A stretch of DNA of 64,000 nt from Candidatus Poribacteria bacterium (lineage in GTDB: Bacteria > Poribacteria > WGA-4E > WGA-3G), in contig JAPPIG010000064.1 in NCBI GenBank assembly GCA_028820635.1, positions 1 to 64,000 of the forward strand, given 5' to 3'. The notes below the pieces were generated by a model. The model saw only the letters and a program-made list of their open reading frames with translations, was not told where the DNA came from and searched no databases. Both the position numbers and the translations under genes were made by a program. Shown here one piece after another: positions 32,658-41,644 of this stretch. Position 1 is the first letter of the stretch; each line of letters starts with the position of its first letter.

Positions 32658-34976
32658 CTATCGTGCATGGCTTTTTGTCCACTGACACCGTTCCATCCAA
32701 TATCGCGCAGAAAGCTGAATTCCCATAGGTTGTGCTTGATTAGTTGCTATAGAAGAAAATGTATTTTTGGCAATTGCAAAATCTTTTTTATAAAATGCGT
32801 TGAGGCCCAATAACCAGCGCGATTTCAGTTCAATTTGAGGAGGTATTGTTTGTCTCAAGGCAATAGCATGGGTGAGATATTGGGTGCTCAGTTCCCACGC
32901 TTTCTCTTTATGAAGTAACTCACCTACTAAAAAATGGGCTAACCAATCGTCAGGTTCTGTGCCAATAACCCGCAATAAAAATGCTATTTTCGTCCCACTC
33001 CCCGTACGACCTGCGGAACTTTTTGGCAGTATCACAGTGCGCAGCAGTTCTCTGGATTGAGGTGTATAATCTTCCGAAAGCGCCGCAATACGTTTCAAAA
33101 TACTCTGTTCAATAGTTTCACGAGTGACAAACGAAACCGTCTCTTTATATAGATTTAATGCTTTTGCTGTATCCCCTTGTAGCCAATTAATATCCCCCAG
33201 TAACTGCGCTGCTTCAGCTCTGTATTGTGAATTTACATCTGCTAAAATGCGTTTTGCGAGTAAAGTCGCTTGCTTATAATCTCCAATCTTAAATGCACTA
33301 AACATCAAACCTAATAGCGTTCTTGGGTTTTCTGGTTCATCTGACAGCATTTGATGAAAAATGTCTATGGCAGACGTGAAATCATTTCTGTAATATGCTT
33401 GCCACGCTTTGTTTCGTAGTGCTGCCATTTCATGAGCACATACCTGTTCAAAGATTCCACCCGGTTTTAGACGGCGTTCAGCGTAGGCAATATCTGTATC
33501 TTGCAATGGGACTTCATTTGATAAGAATTTAATCCACTCTGTTTCCAAAACGCTCAAATCTTTCGCATAACTTTTGGATAAATTTCCAAATGGAAAAGCA
33601 CGTTTTAGCTCATCTAACCCATAAGTGTCAACAAGGAAACGGATAAAAGAACCCGCAAGTAAGTAACTGCGTGAACCTGCATGTCTCCAAAATCCAATGC
33701 CCATGACGCTGGAAAGAGGCGGTGCCACCTTTAATTGACGCATTGCTTTTGCCCATTGATGCACTGTAAGTCGTCCTTCGTCCCAATCCGCAGCAACGGC
33801 GATGCCTTCGTGCACTCCTACGTTCAAACTAACCTTCCAAGGAGACCAATCGGCAGTTAACACGTGCGCAAGTTCATGTTTTAGAACTGGATGTGGGAAA
33901 CCTGCTGAATGAAGATGAAAACCGTAACCAAACGGGTCTTCAACAAATGTACTACCAGCCCCGATCAACTTCTTTTTCTGTTCAGGAGATGCGTATAGAT
34001 AGGCACGGACTTTTCTTGAGCTTTTTGTCTGTAAGTAATCAGACAACTGAGCATAACGAAACTCGCAATCGTCGACGAATAGGTCAATTTCATCTTGAAG
34101 TTCTGTCGCATAGAAAATTTCGAAATGTGCCGTTTCTTTATATCCGTCTAACGCTTGCGCGATGTCGCCACGCGTAGGACGAATCCTTAATTTTCCGGAA
34201 AATACTTCCATACCGATAACTAAAATTACCAATACACAGACCGTTGTGATTCGCCAAAGCGAATTCTTAGAAGAAAATTGGATAAGATTACGCCACCGAA
34301 GTTTCGGGGCAAAACCAGTCTCCCGACCAATTTCGCACGTATAGATTAAAATTGTTAAGAATAACAACCCCCATATCACAGTTTCCCCACGTGCTATGAG
34401 TAAGGTATTTGTAATTGAAATAACGAAATCGTAAATTGGTCCAGGGAAATATCCGAGAATAGGATGAAAAGCAAACACGGGTGGATGGAATATCAGATTT
34501 ATGACAACTGGAATGCATGAGATAAGAAGAAACGCCAGATATGCCAGATATGCTAACCATCTTTTTTGGATCCACACATTAAAGAATAAACCTGCTGCTG
34601 TTACGGTAACGCAGCTAAGTGTCGGCAAGATGAGGAAAAGGAGAAATCCTTCACCGAAATTGCAGTTTTTTATACGGAATGAATTTAGTAGAATTATGAT
34701 TAGTGCTGCTATAAGTAATATTGCATTCGCACTTAATGCGCGCCAGAAACATCCCAAAATAACCTGACTTGACGATCCGCTCAGATTATCTGGATTACGT
34801 TTCATGGTTTGAAATTCAGTTATTGCAACGTGGGCACAGGCAAAGGCGACACAGAGAGTGATAATCGCGCAAAACTCAAAGGCGAGTATATTGAACAAGG
34901 GGATGGTGGCAAGCACGAATGCTAAAACGCTAAAAATTGAGAACCACAGCCAATATGAGGGGGTTTTATAGATCAT
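32658..34976 (-). CDS. Membrane protein with peptidase-MA-like and TPR domains
   Basis: A 772-residue fusion. Residues 1-260 hold about six to seven transmembrane segments, like an ABC-2 permease-type membrane region. Residues 270-500 form a gluzincin-like domain with HELAH (367-371) and a second acidic site GVHEGIAVAAD (about 390). Residues 510-760 are TPR repeats (LLGLMFSAFKIGDYKQATLLA and similar). This matches the peptidase MA family with a membrane anchor. The zinc motif is intact, so protease activity is plausible. Its target and side of the membrane are not clear; I infer an extracytoplasmic catalytic domain. Confidence 0.78.
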   Translation of the reverse strand: MIYKTPSYWLWFSIFSVLAFVLATIPLFNILAFEFCAIITLCVAFACAHVAITEFQTMKRNPDNLSGSSSQVILGCFWRALSANAILLIAALIIILLNSFRIKNCNFGEGFLLFLILPTLSCVTVTAAGLFFNVWIQKRWLAYLAYLAFLLISCIPVVINLIFHPPVFAFHPILGYFPGPIYDFVISITNTLLIARGETVIWGLLFLTILIYTCEIGRETGFAPKLRWRNLIQFSSKNSLWRITTVCVLVILVIGMEVFSGKLRIRPTRGDIAQALDGYKETAHFEIFYATELQDEIDLFVDDCEFRYAQLSDYLQTKSSRKVRAYLYASPEQKKKLIGAGSTFVEDPFGYGFHLHSAGFPHPVLKHELAHVLTADWSPWKVSLNVGVHEGIAVAADWDEGRLTVHQWAKAMRQLKVAPPLSSVMGIGFWRHAGSRSYLLAGSFIRFLVDTYGLDELKRAFPFGNLSKSYAKDLSVLETEWIKFLSNEVPLQDTDIAYAERRLKPGGIFEQVCAHEMAALRNKAWQAYYRNDFTSAIDIFHQMLSDEPENPRTLLGLMFSAFKIGDYKQATLLAKRILADVNSQYRAEAAQLLGDINWLQGDTAKALNLYKETVSFVTRETIEQSILKRIAALSEDYTPQSRELLRTVILPKSSAGRTGSGTKIAFLLRVIGTEPDDWLAHFLVGELLHKEKAWELSTQYLTHAIALRQTIPPQIELKSRWLLGLNAFYKKDFAIAKNTFSSIATNQAQPMGIQLSARYWMERCQWTKSHAR

Positions 34977-35149
34977 AAGATTTAAACGTTGCTACGGTTG
35001 CCACGGCTGTGGACAAGTGTCGTTCACCTATATTTAAAGTATGTATTGATTTCGCGTTTAAGCCATATATCTGAGCAATCTTGCTTTTCATTCCTACTAT
35101 TTTAACCCTGCCTCAATTTGTTGTCAAAAGAATTTACGCATTAAGCCAC

Positions 35150-35178
35150 TTGACACAACCACAGAAATTTGCTAAAAT
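35150..35178 (+). promoter_or_regulatory. Promoter of the SOD-sulfite oxidase-PhyH operon
   Basis: TTGACA (35150-35155), 17-nt spacer, TAAAAT (35173-35178), 31 nt before the first ATG at 35210. It is strong by sequence and points to one transcript for the three following genes. Confidence 0.75.
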
Positions 35179-35209
35179 ACTATTCAAAACAGCATGGTGA
35201 GGAGAACCT

Positions 35210-35935
35210 ATGAACCGTAGAAACTTTTTAATTACTGGCAGCACCGCATTAGCAGGTGTTTTTTTGGCTACCAATCCACTGCGTGTTTACGCAGATCACC
35301 ATTTACAGGGTGACCATAGCCATGGTTATGAACTTCCGAAGTTAGATTATGGATATGATGCGCTTGAACCGCATATTGACAAACGCACGATGGAAATTCA
35401 TTACGGCAAACATCACCAAGGTTATGTCAATAAACTCAACGCAGCACTGGCGAATAATCATGCGTTATCTGAACTATCCGTAGAGGATTTGCTTCGTAAT
35501 ATAAAGAAAGTGCCAATGAAAATCCGCCAAGCTGTTATCAACAGTGGTGGTGGACACGCTAATCATACGCTATTCTGGAGCACAATGATTTCTGGTGGTA
35601 GAGAACTTACTGGTAAAGTCGCTGAAGCAATGCAATCTACCTTTGGTTCGCTTGATGCTGCAAAAGAGAAATTTACCGTCACTGCAAAAACACATTTTGG
35701 CTCTGGGTGGGCTTGGCTTGTTGTTGATGAAAAAAATAAATTACAGATTTATGCCACTAAGAATCAGGATAGTCCGCTGATGGAAGGGCATACGCCTATT
35801 CTTGGGCTTGATGTTTGGGAACACGCCTATTATTTAAAATATCAGAACCGACGCGCCGATTACATTGATGCGTGGAACAAAGTTGTCAATTGGAAACAGG
35901 TTAACCTCAACTACCTCGCAGCAATGAAAGCGTAG
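35210..35935 (+). CDS. Tat-exported Fe/Mn superoxide dismutase
   Basis: A 241-residue superoxide dismutase with a twin-arginine leader ([19 protein letters not shown]). Metal ligands fit the family: H64 in [14 protein letters not shown]119 in [11 protein letters not shown]201 and H205 in [16 protein letters not shown] His-rich [11 protein letters not shown] follows the leader and may help metal loading. Whether iron or manganese is used cannot be told. Export suggests defence against external superoxide. It is first in an operon with a Tat-exported molybdoenzyme 4 to 10 nt downstream. Confidence 0.95.
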   Translation: MNRRNFLITGSTALAGVFLATNPLRVYADHHLQGDHSHGYELPKLDYGYDALEPHIDKRTMEIHYGKHHQGYVNKLNAALANNHALSELSVEDLLRNIKKVPMKIRQAVINSGGGHANHTLFWSTMISGGRELTGKVAEAMQSTFGSLDAAKEKFTVTAKTHFGSGWAWLVVDEKNKLQIYATKNQDSPLMEGHTPILGLDVWEHAYYLKYQNRRADYIDAWNKVVNWKQVNLNYLAAMKA

Positions 35936-35945
35936 AGGAATGTTT

Positions 35946-37082
35946 ATGGATCGTAGAGATTTTTTAAGACGTAGCGGCTTAACGCTGACGGGATTATTAC
36001 TTAGTCCTTGGGCAGTTTATGCCTTCCCTAACCGTGAAGGTGAAGTACTTATCCCATTTGCCGATCAACCACCGAAACCGTCTTCGGATCGTGTTTTATT
36101 GGATTGGAACAAATTCGATTCGTTCATTACTCCGAACGATAAATTTTTCAACGTTTCCCATTATGGTATACCCGAAGTTGATCTCACGGCTTGGCAATTG
36201 GAAATCAGTGGATTGGTTGAAAAGCCGTTAATGCTTACGCTTGAGGATATTAAAGCCCAACCTAAGCAGGATGTAACCTTTACATTAGAATGTTCTGGGA
36301 ACCACGGTTTTCCTACTTTTACCGGAGCAATTGGCAACGCGAGATGGGGTGGCACACCCCTCGCTCCAATTCTCAAAGAGGCAGGCATCAAAGAGAACGG
36401 GATTGAAGTGATTTTCTTCGGGCATGATACTGGTGAAGAGAAGCGGCGGGGCGTTACGATGCACCAGAACTTTGCGCGGAGTATGTCTGTAGAAGACGCA
36501 CTGCAAGAGACTAATCTACTCTGTTATGAGATGAACGGTGAACCTTTACCACACCCAAACGGTGCGCCGGTTCGCTTGATTGCGCCGGGTTGGTACGGTA
36601 TCGCATGTGTCAAATGGCTCAAACGCATTGAGGTTCGCGATACTCGGTTTATGGGTAGATTCATGGGACGCGATTATGTCACGATACGCGAAGAAAAACG
36701 CCCCGATGGCGAATCCGCCTGGATGGAGACCTCAGTTGGTAGAACAAAGTTGAAATCGCTGGCAGCCAAGGTAACACGCATCGGCGAAGAATATCGTATC
36801 TACGGTGCTGCATGGGGTGCACCTATCCAAAAGGTTGAGGTAAGTATTGATGGTGGACCGTGGCAAATGGTTACAATAGACCCAGAAGAAGATGCCGAAT
36901 TCGCTTGGAAAATATGGCATCTCAATTGGGACAACCCATCAAAAGGTGAACACACCATCGTTTCCAGAGCAATTGACACAGAAGGGAATATCCAACCTGC
37001 AGCGGATTCTGACTATATGAAAGGGAAACACACCTATTGGGAAAGCAACGGTCAAATCGTACGCAAGATTAACATTGAATAG
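35946..37082 (+). CDS. Tat-exported sulfite-oxidase-like molybdopterin protein
   Basis: About 378 residues. I choose the ATG at 35946 (MDRRDFLRRSGLTLTGLLLS) because AGAGG is 7 nt upstream; an ATG at 35940 is also in frame. A twin-arginine leader is followed by the sulfite-oxidase molybdopterin domain with the Mo-ligand cysteine in FTLECSGNHGFP, GAPVRLIAPGWYGIACVKWLKRI, and a C-terminal dimerisation domain (GAAWGAPIQKVEVSIDGG). No heme-binding domain is present. It resembles SUOX/SorA-like enzymes; substrate could be sulfite or another oxyanion or sulfoxide. Confidence 0.93.
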   Translation: MDRRDFLRRSGLTLTGLLLSPWAVYAFPNREGEVLIPFADQPPKPSSDRVLLDWNKFDSFITPNDKFFNVSHYGIPEVDLTAWQLEISGLVEKPLMLTLEDIKAQPKQDVTFTLECSGNHGFPTFTGAIGNARWGGTPLAPILKEAGIKENGIEVIFFGHDTGEEKRRGVTMHQNFARSMSVEDALQETNLLCYEMNGEPLPHPNGAPVRLIAPGWYGIACVKWLKRIEVRDTRFMGRFMGRDYVTIREEKRPDGESAWMETSVGRTKLKSLAAKVTRIGEEYRIYGAAWGAPIQKVEVSIDGGPWQMVTIDPEEDAEFAWKIWHLNWDNPSKGEHTIVSRAIDTEGNIQPAADSDYMKGKHTYWESNGQIVRKINIE

Positions 37083-37098
37083 ATAATAGGAGACTCAG

Positions 37099-37869
37099 TT
37101 GATTAACATAACCGATGAACAGAAGCAGCAATATCAAGAGGAAGGTTATTTCATCTTGGAGCGTGTTATTCCCGAACCACTTCTGGAACTGCTTCGTGGT
37201 GAATGTGGAACATTTATTACCCAGATGGATGAGCGGATGGAGCAAGAAGGTACAGATGTGCTCGGTCTCAATCACCGGAATAAACGCTACTTTGTTTCTA
37301 ACTGCTTCAGGAAACAGCCAAAACTTCGGGAATTTCTGTTCAGCGAGTTAATGGCGGATGTTTGTCGTGCCACCTTAGGAGATACTGCATATCTATTTTG
37401 GGAACAGTATGTTGTCAAGGGTGCTGAAGCAGGCATGAAGTTCAGTTGGCATCAAGATTCAGGTTATGTCGGTTATCCTGATCACAAACCTTATCTAACT
37501 TGTTGGTGTGCGCTTGATGATATGTCTGAAGAAAACGGCACAGTCTACGTCATGCCGTATTCACAAATTGGTATTCGCTCTTGGGTGAAGCATATTCGTG
37601 AAGAAGGCAGCAATGATATGGTCGGATATTTTGGGCCGGAAAAGGGTGTACCTGCCATTGTGCCTGCGGGAAGCATTGTAGCGTTCACAAGCATCAATTT
37701 TCACAGTAGCGGGACAAATACTACCGATACAATGCGGCGAGCGTATCTTGCACAGTATTCAGCAGAGCCGCTTCTTTCACACGATGGTAGTCGCCTTTGG
37801 GGGAATGCGGAGCCGATATTGAAAGATGGGAAGTCTGCTGTGGGTGAGCCGCCGCCAGAGATTTCATAG
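37099..37869 (+). CDS. PhyH family protein, third gene of the SOD operon
   Basis: A 256-residue Fe(II)/2-oxoglutarate oxygenase-like protein. It starts at TTG with AGGAG about 6 nt upstream and 16 nt after the sulfite-oxidase stop. Ligands H118 and D120 in FSWHQDSGYVGYP and H202 in NFHSSGTN are present, with R213 or R214 in TMRRAYL. ENGTVYVMPYSQ is the usual strand. Unlike its Tat-exported neighbours it has no leader and should be cytoplasmic. Its link to superoxide or sulfite chemistry is not obvious. Confidence 0.9.
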   Translation: MINITDEQKQQYQEEGYFILERVIPEPLLELLRGECGTFITQMDERMEQEGTDVLGLNHRNKRYFVSNCFRKQPKLREFLFSELMADVCRATLGDTAYLFWEQYVVKGAEAGMKFSWHQDSGYVGYPDHKPYLTCWCALDDMSEENGTVYVMPYSQIGIRSWVKHIREEGSNDMVGYFGPEKGVPAIVPAGSIVAFTSINFHSSGTNTTDTMRRAYLAQYSAEPLLSHDGSRLWGNAEPILKDGKSAVGEPPPEIS

Positions 37870-37878
37870 CGGTTTGCT

Positions 37879-39159
37879 TTAAGGTGGTGTGTTAGTTCCG
37901 CTTGCAGGGTGCCGACTAAACTGAGTAAGATAATCCCCAATCTTATCCTGAATCCCGCGCGCAGTTGCCGCCGACACAACGTAATGACTAATCAGAATAC
38001 CGAACGCCAATACCTCACCATCTGCTGTTGTAGTGTAGCCAGCAAGTGCGGAAACACCGCTTAATGTGCCTGTTTTCGCACGCAATGTCTTTTCAGCGTA
38101 CATCCCTTGCATCCGATTTCTCAAAGTGCCATCAACACCAGCAATTGGAAGCGATGTCATGAATTCTGGCATCAACTCAAAATTATGATACATATAAACA
38201 AGCAGCTTAGTTAACAATTCAGCGTTGAGAAGGTTGTAGCGAGAAAGTCCTGAACCATCAACGAACCGATGTGCTGGTGGTTCACCCATTATCTCACCTA
38301 AAAATTCAGTTATAGTTTCTCTTCCTTTTTTCCACGTTCCCGGTTCACCCTTCACCTCAGCACCGATTGTTTTGAAAAGGAACTCAGCAATCCAATTGTC
38401 ACTCGGTTTGTTCATTAGTTTGATGATGTCAGCAAGCGGCGGCGATAGATGTGCAGCGACCCTGTTGACATTTGACGGGACTGTTCCTAAGACAACCTCA
38501 CCCATTACATCAATACCTTTTTGCTTCAGTGTGGTTTTTAGAAGATTACCACAAGCGATTGCTCTGCTGCCTGTTTTAGCATCGGGTTCAATGTTGCGGA
38601 TACTTAAGGCACTAATCCGAAGCGGTTTATCATCCCACATCCATCCGGGACCTTCCCTAACAGTATCAAGGTAACTTTCGTCAACAACGATGTCCCCTTG
38701 TATTGTTTTTACACCTGTTTGTGCTAATGCCTCACACAATTCCACAATATCATCTGATTGAAGCACCGGATCAGCACTACCTTTGAGATATACGTTTCCT
38801 ACAACTTGCGCGTCCTTAGTCGTATCAGTGTAAAGCGTTGTTTTAAACCGATAATCCGATCCAAGTTTCGCTAAAGCAGTTGCTGCCGTAAACAGTTTTG
38901 TCGTGGAAGCGGGATGATGCAATTTATTAGCGTTTTTAGCGTAAATCCCCTCCCCTGTTTCAACAGCAACCACTTTTATCCCAATGCTTGCCGTTGTAAA
39001 CAGCGCGTCTTGCAATGCTACATCAATATCCGCATGTAGTTTTTCAAGTGGATCGATAGAAGGTGTTGGCGCTTGCGGTTGGATGGATTTTGTCCCGAAT
39101 ATCCCACAACTTGATAGCAACAATATACAACAAATTAAAAAAATGCTATAAGTTTTCAT
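37879..39159 (-). CDS. dacB: D-alanyl-D-alanine carboxypeptidase/endopeptidase (PBP4 type, S13)
   Basis: A 426-residue lipoprotein (lipobox LLSSC, Cys18) of the PBP4 group. The active-site serine is in SxxK STTK (S85-K88); the second motif is DGSGLSRYN and the third is KTG in RAKTGTLSG. It trims peptidoglycan peptides in the periplasm. It is a little shorter than E. coli PBP4 and lacks part of the inserted domains. It converges with the PhyH gene across 9 nt. Confidence 0.92.
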   Translation of the reverse strand: MKTYSIFLICCILLLSSCGIFGTKSIQPQAPTPSIDPLEKLHADIDVALQDALFTTASIGIKVVAVETGEGIYAKNANKLHHPASTTKLFTAATALAKLGSDYRFKTTLYTDTTKDAQVVGNVYLKGSADPVLQSDDIVELCEALAQTGVKTIQGDIVVDESYLDTVREGPGWMWDDKPLRISALSIRNIEPDAKTGSRAIACGNLLKTTLKQKGIDVMGEVVLGTVPSNVNRVAAHLSPPLADIIKLMNKPSDNWIAEFLFKTIGAEVKGEPGTWKKGRETITEFLGEIMGEPPAHRFVDGSGLSRYNLLNAELLTKLLVYMYHNFELMPEFMTSLPIAGVDGTLRNRMQGMYAEKTLRAKTGTLSGVSALAGYTTTADGEVLAFGILISHYVVSAATARGIQDKIGDYLTQFSRHPASGTNTPP

Positions 39160-39252
39160 AATCTATTAATGTAGCATAAATCTTTAGATTATGAAAGCAA
39201 AACATGTTGTGAATTGACAAGATTCGTCAACATAGATACGATTACAATAATC

Positions 39253-39281
39253 TTGACTTTTGCCCTAAATTGTGATAGAAT
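39253..39281 (+). promoter_or_regulatory. Promoter of the citramalate synthase gene
   Basis: TTGACT (39253-39258), 17-nt spacer, TAGAAT (39276-39281). The start would be near 39288, giving a leader of about 108 nt. An AAAGGAG lies in the leader at 39311-39317, far from the ATG. Confidence 0.65.
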
Positions 39282-39395
39282 TTCAACGAAAATAAACGGG
39301 TATTGCCATTAAAGGAGACATCGAATTTTGGCGTTGTAGAGCGAGGTTTGCAAGCCTATGTTCAAAAGCGCAAGTCAAAACTAATGTAAAAACAC

Positions 39396-40967
39396 ATGGT
39401 TGAATTTTACGATACAACACTCAGGGACGGTAGCCAAGCCGAAGGCGTAACATTTTCCGTTGAAGACAAACTTATCATCATAGAAGTATTAGACGAGTTA
39501 GGTATTCGCTACATTGAAGGTGGTTACCCTGGTTCTAACCCGAAAGATATAGAGTTCTTCAAACGGGCAAAAGATATGGCGTTGAAAACAGCAACGGTTG
39601 TACCGTTCGGCAGTACGCGCTATCCTACATGTGCCCCCGATGATGACCCGAACCTGTCTGCTTTGCTGGATACTGGTGCAAGAACTGTTACGATTTTTGG
39701 TAAAAGTTGGCGGCTCCATGCAACGGACGTCTTACGGGTTACAGCAGAAGAAAACTTGGAATTAATTGAAAGTTCTGTTCGGTATCTTGTAGATAATGGA
39801 CGTGAAGTAATTTACGATGCAGAACACTTTTTTGATGGCTATGCTGATGATTCGGAATATGCACTTGAAACACTCCGTGCTACCGCAGCAGGTGGTGCGA
39901 AATGCCTTGTTCTTTGTGATACCAACGGAGGTAGATTGCCCTTAGAAATTCAGGAAGGTATCACGGCAGCAATGTCGGTACTGCCTTTGCCTATCGGTAT
40001 CCATGCGCATAACGATTCTGGCATGGGAACAGCAAATTCTGTGTTGGCTGTTCAAGCCGGGGCAAACCATGTTCAAGGTACATTCAACGGTTACGGTGAA
40101 CGGTGCGGCAATGCCAATCTTGCCTCTATTATCCCTACAATTCAACTAAAGTTAGGTATTGCGTGTATCAGCGATACGCAACTGCAAGCAATTACCCGCG
40201 TATCTCGGTTAATCAGTGAGTTGGCAAACCTGCCGCATGATGAACGTCAACCGTATGTTGGGCGTTCCGCTTTCGCACATAAGGGTGGCTTACACACGGA
40301 CGCCATCCGTAAAAATCGCCTCACGTATGAACATATCATCCCCGAAAACGTTGGCAATACACAACGCATTCTGGTCTCCGACCAAGCGGGTCGGGGCACT
40401 ATTATGAAAAAAATTGAGAAGGAGTATCCGAACTACGATAAGAACTCGCCACAGGTACTTGAACTCTTCAACCGCCTTAAAGAATTAGAGAATGAAGGGT
40501 ATCAGTATGAAGCTGCTGAAGCATCTTTTGAGTTGTTGACACGCAAAGTCTTTAATGGGTATGAATCCTTTTTTGAACGACTCGGTTTTCGCGTTATTAT
40601 TGAGAAGTTTACTGATCACACCATGCGTTCAGAGGCAACAGTAAAAGTTACTACACCAGACGGTGCTACGACCCACACAGCGGCGGATGGCGATGGTCCT
40701 GTGAATGCGTTGGACACGGCACTAAGGAAAGCTCTTGAACAGTTCTATCCCGCCTTGCAGACAGTCAGATTGATAGATTACAAAGTTCGGGTTTTAGATA
40801 CTAAAGCAGGAACCGGTTCAAAGGTACGTGTGCTTATTGAAGCGAGTGATGGCGAAATGAATTGGAGCACCGTCGGGGTTTCTGAAAATATCATATCGGC
40901 AAGTTACGAAGCACTCATCGATAGTTTCGAATATAAGTTGTATAAAGATGAAGATGCAGCCAAATAA
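39396..40967 (+). CDS. cimA: (R)-citramalate synthase
   Basis: A 523-residue member of the 2-isopropylmalate/homocitrate/citramalate synthase family. The catalytic TIM barrel shows FYDTTLRDGSQAEGVTFS (metal and catalytic Arg-Asp), CLVLCDTNGG, IGIHAHNDSGMGTANSV and GTFNGYGERCGNANL. The C-terminal LeuA-dimer regulatory domain spans about residues 390-515. The GYGERCGNANL version and overall length fit CimA of the threonine-independent isoleucine pathway (pyruvate plus acetyl-CoA to citramalate). The ATG has no ribosome-binding site; an in-frame stop lies 9 nt upstream, so this start is the only one available. Confidence 0.92.
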   Translation: MVEFYDTTLRDGSQAEGVTFSVEDKLIIIEVLDELGIRYIEGGYPGSNPKDIEFFKRAKDMALKTATVVPFGSTRYPTCAPDDDPNLSALLDTGARTVTIFGKSWRLHATDVLRVTAEENLELIESSVRYLVDNGREVIYDAEHFFDGYADDSEYALETLRATAAGGAKCLVLCDTNGGRLPLEIQEGITAAMSVLPLPIGIHAHNDSGMGTANSVLAVQAGANHVQGTFNGYGERCGNANLASIIPTIQLKLGIACISDTQLQAITRVSRLISELANLPHDERQPYVGRSAFAHKGGLHTDAIRKNRLTYEHIIPENVGNTQRILVSDQAGRGTIMKKIEKEYPNYDKNSPQVLELFNRLKELENEGYQYEAAEASFELLTRKVFNGYESFFERLGFRVIIEKFTDHTMRSEATVKVTTPDGATTHTAADGDGPVNALDTALRKALEQFYPALQTVRLIDYKVRVLDTKAGTGSKVRVLIEASDGEMNWSTVGVSENIISASYEALIDSFEYKLYKDEDAAK

Positions 40968-41000
40968 GTCCTGCCTACTGTTTATAACTCTAAACTTTCC

Positions 41001-41040
41001 TTGACATTATTTTATATAAATGTTATACTCATTATAACAT
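41001..41040 (+). promoter_or_regulatory. Promoter with overlapping operator palindrome
   Basis: TTGACA (41001-41006), 17-nt spacer, TATACT (41024-41029). ATGTTATA (41020-41027) and TATAACAT (41033-41040) form a perfect 8-bp inverted repeat that covers the -10 box and start site. This is a strong candidate for repressor-controlled expression of the zinc-ribbon gene. Confidence 0.6.
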
Positions 41041-41056
41041 TTATTGGAGGTGTGAC

Positions 41057-41620
41057 ATGGGAAATTTAGACCAAATTGAAAAAGCGGCGCAAAAACTAAT
41101 AGGATTGTGTCAGAAAGAAAAACCGACAAAGACCGACAAGCAAAAGATGTTAGGGTTACACGCCGACATCCTTTCAGGTATTGAAAATCTTACGGAATGT
41201 GAACTCTGTGGTGCTATCAGTGAAGTGATTGTAACAATGACGTTGGCTGAAGTCACAGCGAAATTGTGTAAGGAATGCGGCTTTAAAGCGTTGGACGTGG
41301 GAAAAATTCAGAAGACGACATCCCGAAAACGCACTCCCACTGCGAAAAAGCGGAATACTGATTCAAAAAAGACAGCACCAAAACCTGCTGAAACCCCTCA
41401 AGAACCTGAGTCCCCTGCAGCATTACATACTCGTGTGGAAGAACAGACTGGGATTAAGAAAACCGATGTCAAACGTCTACACAAAATTGTGCAGGAAATT
41501 GCAACGCCGATGAATTTGGAAAATACTCTGACCTATGTGAAGCGCGAGGTAGAAAATGCTAAATTAAAGGTGGATGGACAAGCGTTGGAAAAGGCAGTGG
41601 AAATTTTAAGGGATGCATAA
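41057..41620 (+). CDS. Uncharacterised zinc-ribbon protein with basic linker
   Basis: A 187-residue cytoplasmic protein. Two CxxC pairs (CELCGAISE and LCKECGF) form a likely zinc ribbon at about residues 52-77. They are followed by a Lys/Thr/Pro-rich linker (TTSRKRTPTAKKRN) and a helical C-terminus (KKTDVKRLHKIVQEIA). GGAGG is 7 nt before the ATG. The layout suggests nucleic-acid binding. Promoter and operator palindrome directly upstream imply regulated, strong expression. I do not recognise the family. Confidence 0.8.
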   Translation: MGNLDQIEKAAQKLIGLCQKEKPTKTDKQKMLGLHADILSGIENLTECELCGAISEVIVTMTLAEVTAKLCKECGFKALDVGKIQKTTSRKRTPTAKKRNTDSKKTAPKPAETPQEPESPAALHTRVEEQTGIKKTDVKRLHKIVQEIATPMNLENTLTYVKREVENAKLKVDGQALEKAVEILRDA

Positions 41621-41644
41621 AATATAGCATACTCCGTTGTACCG

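Noticed and set aside
39358..39384. A short leader peptide frame (MFKSASQN) before the citramalate synthase gene
   Set aside because: No ribosome-binding site and no Leu, Ile or Val codons that would fit amino-acid attenuation.
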